From positions 1 through 20,523 of the forward strand of contig JACVTC010000527.1 of the NCBI GenBank assembly GCA_016946835.1: a stretch of DNA of 20,523 nucleotides, in the 5' to 3' direction. Shown here one piece after another: positions 1-6,900 of the stretch (positions are counted from its first letter, which is position 1; every line of letters starts with the position of its first letter). The notes under the pieces are model-generated. The model saw only the letters and a program-made list of their open reading frames with translations. It had not been told where the DNA came from and did not search any database. The position numbers were made by a program, and so were the translations under genes. This stretch comes from Neocallimastix lanati (nom. inval.). Lineage: Eukaryota > Neocallimastigomycota > Neocallimastigomycetes > Neocallimastigales > Neocallimastigaceae.

Positions 1-9
1 GGGGCATCT
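1..9 (+). other. Polypurine tract end of upstream element A0
   Basis: The window opens with GGGGCATCT directly before an LTR start (TGATAAG). The same nine bases precede the 3' LTRs of A1 (7949-7957) and A2 (18944-18952). A polypurine tract lies at the 3' end of an internal region, so the LTR that follows should be the 3' LTR of a further family-A copy (A0) whose body lies to the left of the window. The match is only nine bases, but it is exact and in the right place. Confidence 0.7.
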
Positions 10-507
10 TGATAAGAATGTACTAAATAATGCATTCTTAATTAAATCTACGATTTATTTCTAATACATTATGTGTACATTATTATTTTTGTACTTTAAT
101 AAATTTTTAAATCCAAAGATCAAAAATTAAATCAAAAATTATATTAAACTTTAGATTTTTATATTAAATCTTATATTAAAAGTAATATTTTTATATATTT
201 AAAACTTATATTAGCAATATTAATAATAAATCTTATTTTTTTTTTATATTAATAATGAAAATTTATATTAATAATATTTTTATATATTGATAATTAAAAA
301 TTTATATATTATATTTTAACTTTTTATTATAAAATTTTATATCGAAATGTTTTATTTTATATTGAAAAATATTTTATTTTATTAAAAACCTTTATATTAG
401 AATAGTATTTTTATTTTTATTTGAATATTTTAACAGATTGTAATAAAAATTATAGCCAATTAAATAAATTCTTATTAGTAATATTTTAGATATTTTTAAA
501 TAAATAA

Positions 508-557
<50 letters not shown>

Positions 558-855
558 TTTTATTAATATTATAAATGTATTTTATTTATATTGTTATAAT
601 TAAATTTTATATAACTAATTATAAAATTCAATTTAAATTTAATAGTTTTTATAAAAAAAAAAAAAATAAATAAAATGTAATTTAGTGGCAAGAACAACTT
701 TTATGCCTTGAAAAAAGTATAAATAGTTGTAAATTTTGCTACTAATTTTTAAATATCATCAAGTAAAATTAATAAAATAAATAAAAATAATAAATAAATG
801 AATAAAATTTGTGTTTCCTTACTTTATTTTTATTTAATTCTCTAAAACCTTAACA
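10..855 (+). repeat. Complete family-A LTR (3' LTR of A0)
   Basis: This 846-bp repeat begins TGATAAGAATG and ends CCTTAACA (TG...CA). It contains a 46-A homopolymer (510-555), a TATA box (718-725) and the conserved end. Its first 431 bp match A1's 3' LTR fragment (7958-8388) with no length difference. The A2 LTRs differ from it at several scattered positions. It is the only complete LTR of the A0/A1 subtype in the window and serves as the reference for LTR positions in other entries (LTR position = coordinate minus 9). Confidence 0.9.
718..725 (+). promoter_or_regulatory. LTR TATA box (A0 LTR)
   Basis: TATAAATA lies about 130 bp before the LTR end. It recurs at the same LTR position in every copy (1508-1515, 12376-12383, 19655-19662, and inverted at 989-996). 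It is the most likely core promoter, marking the U3/R boundary shortly downstream. In such AT-rich DNA the motif alone is weak; the conserved position is what supports it. Confidence 0.55.
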
Positions 856-858
856 CTG
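855..858. repeat. Target-site duplication ACTG, left side of A1
   Basis: ACTG lies immediately before the inverted LTR end that starts at 859. Its first A is also the last base of the A0 LTR. The right partner is ACTG at 8642-8645, directly after the inverted LTR start that ends at 8641. Together they define A1 as one integration in minus orientation. Sharing one base with the A0 LTR makes this the least clean of the four ACTG junctions. Confidence 0.6.
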
Positions 859-1156
859 TGTTAAGGTTTTAGAGAATTAAATAAAAATAAAGTAAGGAAA
901 CACAAATTTTATTCATTTATTTATTATTTTTATTTATTTTATTAATTTTACTTGATGATATTTAAAAATTAGTAGCAAAATTTACAACTATTTATACTTT
1001 TTTCAAGGCATAAAAGTTGTTCTTGCCACTAAATTACATTTTATTTATTTTTTTTTTTTTTATAAAAACTATTAAATTTAAATTGAATTTTATAATTAGT
1101 TATATAAAATTTAATTATAACAATATAAATAAAATACATTTATAATATTAATAAAA

Positions 1157-1203
<47 letters not shown>

Positions 1204-1270
1204 TTATTTATTTAAAAATATCTAAAATATTACTAATAAGAATTTATTTAATTGGCTATAATTTTTATTA
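859..1270 (-). repeat. Inverted LTR 3' half of A1
   Basis: This is the reverse complement of LTR positions 846 to 432, starting at the LTR terminus (TGTTAAGG at 859). Its T run (1159-1201) is 43 nt, like the 43-A run of the next segment (1303-1345) and unlike the 46-A run of the A0 LTR. That suggests both 43-nt copies are the paired LTRs of A1. It ends exactly at LTR position 432, complementary to the end of the 7958-8388 fragment (position 431). Confidence 0.88.
989..996 (-). promoter_or_regulatory. Inverted LTR TATA box facing left
   Basis: TATTTATA is the reverse complement of the LTR TATA box, in the inverted half-LTR. If active it would drive minus-strand transcription leftward, toward the A0 LTR whose own TATA (718-725) points right, so the two promoters converge across the palindrome. 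Confidence 0.4.
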
Positions 1271-1300
1271 GTAATATTTTAGATATTTTTAAATAAATAA

Positions 1301-1347
<47 letters not shown>

Positions 1348-1645
1348 TTTTATTAATATTATAAATGTATTTTATTTATATTGTTATAATTAAATTTTAT
1401 ATAACTAATTATAAAATTCAATTTAAATTTAATAGTTTTTATAAAAAAAAAAAAAATAAATAAAATGTAATTTAGTGGCAAGAACAACTTTTATGCCTTG
1501 AAAAAAGTATAAATAGTTGTAAATTTTGCTACTAATTTTTAAATATCATCAAGTAAAATTAATAAAATAAATAAAAATAATAAATAAATGAATAAAATTT
1601 GTGTTTCCTTACTTTATTTTTATTTAATTCTCTAAAACCTTAACA
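1271..1645 (+). repeat. 5' LTR remnant of A1 (3' part of the LTR)
   Basis: Forward LTR sequence equivalent to positions 469-846, ending TTAACA at 1645 just before the primer-binding site. The junction with the inverted half falls on a 6-nt microhomology, TTATTA (1265-1270, also at 472-477 in the reference LTR). It keeps the 43-A run (1303-1345) and the TATA box (1508-1515), so the basal promoter and transcript start region remain. The first 460 or so positions of the LTR are missing here. Confidence 0.88.
1508..1515 (+). promoter_or_regulatory. TATA box driving A1
   Basis: TATAAATA in the retained part of the A1 5' LTR, about 137 bp before the LTR end and about 1.5 kb upstream of gag. It is at the conserved LTR position and is the nearest forward core promoter to the intact gag-pol. 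Confidence 0.5.
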
Positions 1646-1651
1646 TTTATA

Positions 1652-1668
1652 TGGTGGAGATATCGGGG
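1652..1668 (+). other. Primer-binding site (tRNA) of A1
   Basis: TGGTGGAGATATCGGGG starts six bases after the LTR end. TGG pairs with the 3' CCA of a tRNA. The implied primer 3' end is CCCCGATATCTCCACCA, with acceptor-stem 5' strand GGAGATA. The same 17 bases occur in A2 (12527-12543) and B (9176-9192). The tRNA species cannot be named from this window. Confidence 0.85.
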
Positions 1669-3035
1669 TATTAAATAGAAATAATAGTAAATAACATAGA
1701 TTTTTTTTTAATTTTTTTTTTATTTTATATTGATAAACAAGTAAGTCGTTAATCCTTTGATTAACCCATGGCGCTTGTTTGATATATATATATAAAAAAA
1801 ATTTTTTTTAAATAAGTAAAATTAAGATTCTAAAAAAACAAATTTTGTAAAATTATAACAAGGAGCGGATAGAGCTCATACACAGTGTATTCTCAGATAG
1901 CAACAAATTAACTCTATTCATAGTAGGTTATTGAATAGTAGTTAATTTGGAGATTAATTGGAAAGTAGACGAAGGTATTTGGTTACCGACCCGGTAATAA
2001 TAGTTCAACCTTCAACGTTTCAACACACGAAGGTGCGGGTACTTTCCAAGCACTGGCGAATAAGGAGCTTACGTCACCGAAGGCGTAAGATTGTTTTTTT
2101 TATATAATTTTTTTTACTTTTCTTTGTGCTAGTTATAAGGCACTTTATTATATAAAGTATCAGACTTTGGCTAACTTCGCCATTTAAATTTTTTTTATTT
2201 TTTTTATTACTGGTACTTTATTTGTTATATAATTCCTGTAATAGAATCTTAATTTACTTTGAAAATATTGTGTTTTTAGTTAATTTTTATTAGTTAATAA
2301 AAATATTATTGAATACTTTTAAAATTTTTTTATTCCGTACATAGATTATCGGATTAAGTTTATCCTACATAGTAATTGGGCTAGTGGGCTCTGAACTGCT
2401 ATATTTTATATTGAATATAGTAATCGTGGCACACGCGTGGCATGACACCATTAGGTAAGCTGCACGTCAGACAGTGTGTACTATCAGATTGTACGACAAT
2501 AAAGATTATTTTTTTGTATTTAATAATTATAATTAATTAATAATTTTATTAGCTATAACAATACAATATTTATCGTTTAAAAAGAAAAATTTTTGAAAGG
2601 TGAAAATAATAAATAAAACTTTGCTTCTAAATTTATTACTACAAATATACTAAATTACAAAATTCAAGTGGTCGATAAAGATTTCGAGCTTGAAAAATAT
2701 TCTATTAAGTTGTCGATAAAGATTTCGAACTTAAAATTATTCTATTAAGTTGTCGATAAAGATTTCGAACTTAAAATTATTCTTAAAAAAGTAGTCGAAA
2801 AGAACCTCGTGCTTTATAATTTCTACTAAGTTGTCGATAAGGATTTCGAGCTTATACTTACTAAAGAAAGCAAATAAAATTATTATTTTCAAAAATTACT
2901 AAGATATATTGTTTTAAAATTTGATTCGATATTAAATTACTTGTTAAATTATATTTTTAAAGTTGGACTTTCAAATTTATTCGTATTTAATAACCTCGTT
3001 AATTTACAATAAAAAAATTATTAACTAAAAACGAA
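1669..3035 (+). other. A1 5' leader, about 1.37 kb, structured and non-coding
   Basis: There is no convincing ORF. Several paired segments are visible. A 7-bp outer stem 1735-1741/1774-1780 encloses a 7-bp hairpin with a CTTT loop (1748-1754/1759-1765). A 13-bp stem with one bulge spans 1908-1920/1932-1945. Then come GAAGGT/ACCTTC (1971-1976/2008-2013) around TTACC/GGTAA (1983-1987/1993-1997), CTTACG/CGTAAG (2068-2073/2084-2089), and a 12-bp pair 2152-2163/2210-2221. A tandem hairpin array follows at 2663-2854. Part of the stretch (about 1860-2095) is clearly less AT-rich than its surroundings. The same layout occurs in A2. A role in packaging, dimerisation or internal ribosome entry is inference. 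Confidence 0.7.
2663..2854 (+). repeat. Array of five tandem RNA hairpins (A1 leader)
   Basis: Five units; the second and third are exact copies with a 40-bp period. Each has an outer stem, a 2-3 nt 5' bulge, an inner TCGA/TCGA stem and a purine-rich loop of about 8 nt (TAAAGATT type). Outer stems are TTCAAG/CTTGAA (2663-2668/2689-2694), TTAAGT/ACTTAA (2705-2710/2729-2734 and 2745-2750/2769-2774), AAAG/CTTT (2788-2791/2812-2815) and TAAG/CTTA (2827-2830/2851-2854). The outer stems differ in sequence yet stay paired, which indicates selection for RNA structure. The function is not known; Gag recognition is a reasonable hypothesis. Confidence 0.8.
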
Positions 3036-3941
3036 ATGTCTACTAAAAGTACTTTAAGTTTTAAAGAATTAAAGAAAGAATTACGAGACATAGTGAAGCT
3101 TAGCAAGGACAATTTAGATATAAAGTCCTGGGCTACTGAATTAAAACTTTGGATCAAGATACAAGGTATCACAGATCCGGAAACAATATTTAATGCTTGT
3201 TTACTTACCAGCTCTGGTGAAGTACAACGCGTTATTGAAGATTTGGGAGAAGATAGTGATGATGAAAGTGATGATTCATCAGATGAAGAAGAAGATGATG
3301 AAGAAGAAAATGTTGATGATGATAAATTTCCTTCTCTTGAAAAAATTATTTCAAGTCTTGAAAATTTTTACGGTATTAAAGAAGACCAAAATTTACTTCT
3401 TAAAGAACTTCGTGCAATGCGAATTAAAAGAAACGAAAAGATTAAAGACTTTAATGTAAGATATAGAACTTTGTACACTAAACTTGATAAAAAGAGAAGA
3501 AAGCGCATTGGTGTACTAGATTATATTGACTCTATTCAAAATAATTATGAAGCCTGGAAGAAATTATCCCTTAAAGATGATATAAGTATGGAGAAAGCTT
3601 TCAAAATTGCCGAGAAAGTAGATAGACTTTCTGTAAGGAACAATAATATTAATACCTATAATGTTAATAATTCCCAGCATAATCAAAATAATCAAAACAG
3701 TACTACTTCAAGACTTTATCCTAAAAGAAGAAACGAAACTTTCCAAACAAGTCAAACAAATAATAAACTGAAACCTCAAGATATTATAGAAGAATCAACC
3801 CAGAAAATGAGAAATTTATCTGTTAAAACTTGCTTCTTCTGTAAGGAAGAAGGTCATTACTCATACTATTGCCCTCAATTAAATAAGATTATGGAAAAAA
3901 ATAAAAAAGAAATATATTCCAAAAAGTCTTTAAACTTCTAA
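3036..3941 (+). CDS. gag: Gag polyprotein of element A1 (capsid and nucleocapsid)
   Basis: This 301-aa protein would form the cytoplasmic virus-like particle and bind element RNA. The capsid-like region is about residues 25-200 (helical, Lys/Glu-rich). An acidic Asp/Glu run at about 71-96 splits it. A polar Asn/Gln-rich linker spans about 201-245. A CCHC zinc knuckle follows (C266, C269, H274, C279; spacing CX2CX4HX4C) with a basic tail. The ATG at 3036 has a purine at -3 and aligns with the A2 start (MS...TLSFKELKK). The last codons contain the frameshift heptamer for Pol. The zinc knuckle and the position before pol make Gag a safe call; the acidic run is unusual for the family. Confidence 0.93.
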   Translation: MSTKSTLSFKELKKELRDIVKLSKDNLDIKSWATELKLWIKIQGITDPETIFNACLLTSSGEVQRVIEDLGEDSDDESDDSSDEEEDDEEENVDDDKFPSLEKIISSLENFYGIKEDQNLLLKELRAMRIKRNEKIKDFNVRYRTLYTKLDKKRRKRIGVLDYIDSIQNNYEAWKKLSLKDDISMEKAFKIAEKVDRLSVRNNNINTYNVNNSQHNQNNQNSTTSRLYPKRRNETFQTSQTNNKLKPQDIIEESTQKMRNLSVKTCFFCKEEGHYSYYCPQLNKIMEKNKKEIYSKKSLNF

Positions 3942-3981
3942 ATGGGAGCAGAAGCACTCCCAATGACAAAACAATAGCTTC
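3929..3981 (+). promoter_or_regulatory. -1 ribosomal frameshift signal: TTTAAAC plus H-type pseudoknot (A1)
   Basis: TTTAAAC (3929-3935) sits in the correct phase (T TTA AAC in gag codons), two codons before the gag stop (3939-3941). After a 7-nt spacer, stem 1 is TGGGAG/CTCCCA (3943-3948/3957-3962). Its loop holds GAAGC (3951-3955), which pairs with GCTTC at 3977-3981 to form stem 2. Loops are 2 nt and 14 nt, with one base between the stems. A -1 slip enters the pol frame, which is open from 3905. UUUAAAC is a well-established efficient slippery heptamer, for example in coronaviruses. All elements are present unchanged in A2. Confidence 0.88.
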
Positions 3982-6900
3982 ATTAAATAATTTACAAAAT
4001 AATACTTTTACCAAGAATACCCCAATTGATAATAATTCCTTTAATAAAGAATCTGAAGAATCTGATTTTAGTGACACAACTGAAAGTGAGGATAATATCA
4101 TTATAAATGCTATAAAAAGAAAAATGAATGATAATAACAGCGAAAAGGAAGAAAATAATTCCAAGAAAGTACATAAAAGTTTAAAAGATAATCCACGTCC
4201 TTTCGCAACTCCTGCTTTAAGAAAGAAGAAAGAAAATGAGCTACATAATAAACCAAATAAAGTTTATAAAAATCAAATACTTCCTTCAATTTTAACTCAA
4301 CCAAATATTAACAAAGAAAAACAAAAAGAAAAGGAATTAAGAAATATAACAAGAGTAAGAGAAAGTAAAGAAGAAAACAACAATTATTCATCAAAAGGAA
4401 AGAAAAAAGTTGAATCTGAAGATATACTTGTAATCGATAATGAAATAGAAGATATAGAAATGAATAAAGATAATCAACAAAATAAAACTAATACTTTGGA
4501 AAAATTAATTTCAACAAAAACTAAAGAAACTAATAATGAAAATACTCAGTTAGTAAAAAGGAATATCAAAATGATGAATAATAAAGAACCTTACAATATT
4601 ATGGATGATTTAAATAATCTTAAATCCAGTATTACGATAGGTCAACTCTTGAATGCATGTCCGAAAATTCGTTCACAATTAACTCAAGGTTTAAAGTTAG
4701 AAAAATCTAAAATAATTGGAACTGTAGACAATGTAATAGCACGAACTTTATTAGTGAATAACTATGATCATAGCTACATAAGTAAAAGTAATGAAGTAGC
4801 CGAAGAAGACTTAGCAATGGTTGATGCAAGTGTTGACGGAGTACTAGGAAAACTTTTAATTGATTCTTGTAGTAACCTAAGCATCGTTACTAAGCAGTAT
4901 TTTGATAAATTACCTGGTGAATATGAAACAGTTGGAAAAAGTCGTGGAAGAATCCAACTAGCAACACAAGATGAAGAATACTCGGAAGGAATTATTGTTC
5001 AATTACCAGTAAAAATTAATAATTATGAATTTAATGCGGACTTTAGAATTATTGAGAAAGAAGACTCATTTTATGATATGTTAATAAACTTTAAAACTCA
5101 AATCGATCATTGTTTATTTATTCATCCGACCTTAAACAGTTTATGTAAACTTTTGTCAGAAAGTGAATACGAAGAAATAGCTAAAATAAATAATCAATAT
5201 TATGATGAAGAAAGTATAATTTGCACTATTAGAAAAGTTAAAGAAACGAATAATGAAAAGGAAATTATAAAGGAATTAACTCCAATGGAATTTATTGAGA
5301 GTGATGAATTTTTAAGTACCTTAAATAAAGATTATAAAGAACAAATTATTAAAATTCTCAAAGAAATGATTGACATAGTTGCCACTTCAACAGAAGAACT
5401 AACTCCTTCTAAACTTTCACCACATAAGATCCGTTTGAAAGCAAATGCAAAGCCAGTAAAATTAAGAAGTTATAGGTTAACTAAATTAAAATCAGATATC
5501 TTAAAAGAAGAACTTACAAAGCTTATTAAGAAAGGATTGATAGAACCATCCTGTTCAGAATGGTCATCTCCAGTAGTACTCATTCTAAAACACAATGGAA
5601 AGTGGCGCTTGTGTATTGACTACCGAAAAGTCAATGATATGACAGAAAAAGATTCTTATTCAGTTCCATATATAGATGAAATTTTTGATAGTCTCGGAGG
5701 ATCTAAAATATTTACAACTCTTGATTTATTTTCTGGTTTTCACCAAATCTTAATGGATGAAGAAAGCGTTGAAGTAACCACTTTCACTACTAAGTTTGGA
5801 AATTATCAATTTAAGGTTATGCCTTTTGGACTTACTGGAGCTCCCTCAACCTTCCAAAGAGAAATGAATAAAATTTTATTCCCTTTTATTGGTGAATTTG
5901 TTTATGTATTTATTGATGATGTTTTGATCTATTCAAAAAGTATCGAAGAACATTTAATTCATATTAAACAAGTATTAGAAGTATTTAAAGAAAACAAGTT
6001 AAAAATTAATATTGAAAAGTGCCATTTTCTTCAAACTGAAGTTGATGTATTAGGTCACAAACTTACTACTAAAGGATTAAGTCCCATGGAAAGTAAAATA
6101 ACAGCTATTAAGAAGTGGGAAGCCCCTTCATCAATTCATGAATTAAGATCATTTCTAGGAGCAATAGGGTATTATCGTGACTTTATCCCTAAATATGCTC
6201 AAATTACCTCACCTTTATGTAAATTATTGAAAAAGAATACTAAATATGAATGGAATAAAGAACAACAAGAAAGCTTTGAACTCCTAAAAGAAAAATTAAT
6301 CAATGCACCTATTCTAAAATTTCCGTCATTTGACAAACCTTTTATCATTAGAACTGATGCTTCGTATAATGGAATTGGTGGAGTTCTTTTACAAAAAGAA
6401 GAAGAAACCGGTAAGGAGCATCCAATACACTTTATAAGTAGAAGTTTGAAGAAAACTGAAAAGAATTATGGTATCACAGATTTGGAAGGAACAGCTTTAT
6501 TTTACTGTATGACTAAATTTAAATCTTATATTGAAGGAAATCCATTACCTACAACTATTTACACAGATCATAAACCATTAGTTGGTTTATTTAAGAATAA
6601 AGAACCTTTGAATGCAAGGCAAACAAGATGGTGTCTAACCGCTAGTATGCTTGGAATTAATATAAAATATGAATCAGGCAAAAAGAATGTGTTAGCTGAT
6701 GCTCTTTCAAGAATGAAAAGTAAGGAAGAGAGAAAGATATTATTAACAAAAATTACTAATGGAAATAATGAAGAATTATTATCTAAGGTTATAAAGGAAT
6801 TTATTAATGAAAAGTTTACTGTTATTGATGGTGAAGATTACTTTATCGACAATGGAAATTATAGAAAATTAATAACGGACGAAAATGAAAGGTTTAAATT

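Larger units (their letters stand above)
441..1270. repeat. Long near-perfect palindrome of LTR 3' halves
   Basis: The 3' half of the A0 LTR (441-855) is followed, after CTG at 856-858, by an inverted LTR 3' half (859-1270). The symmetry centre is base 857. The arms are about 415 bp and differ mainly in the homopolymer (46 A against 43 T). The outer right edge is exact: 1270 corresponds to 441, and 1271 no longer matches the complement of 440. The arrangement is tail-to-tail LTRs of two oppositely oriented elements, not a simple hairpin copy. Confidence 0.92.

Noticed and set aside
441-1645. Simple fold-back copying of the A0 LTR, or amplification chimera, as the origin of the triple LTR
   Set aside because: The reciprocal cut at LTR positions 431/432 found again at 8388, the ACTG on both sides, and the matching 43-nt homopolymers fit one inversion better. 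An artefact is still possible and is listed as a check.
2663-2854. Regular 40-bp repeats resembling a CRISPR array
   Set aside because: Spacers are not unique, the units are self-complementary hairpins in a retrotransposon leader, and the context is eukaryotic with no cas genes.
3193-3459. Plus-strand frame overlapping gag (also 14184-14456)
   Set aside because: Met/Lys-rich shadow of the GAT/GAA repeat region in another frame; no start context or conserved domain.
4124-4126. Independent translation of Pol from the ATG at 4124
   Set aside because: The frame is open back to 3905 and a complete -1 frameshift signal precedes it; an internal start about 1.1 kb after gag's ATG needs an unusual mechanism.
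3889-4304. Minus-strand open frames opposite the gag-pol junction (also 14886-15301)
   Set aside because: Phe/Leu/Ser-rich translations are the complement of Lys/Glu/Asn-rich coding sequence; no independent evidence of coding.
5909-5920. RT catalytic motif FIDD instead of YxDD
   Set aside because: Phe at this place is a frequent variant in Ty3/gypsy RTs; both catalytic Asp are present, so it is not evidence of inactivation.
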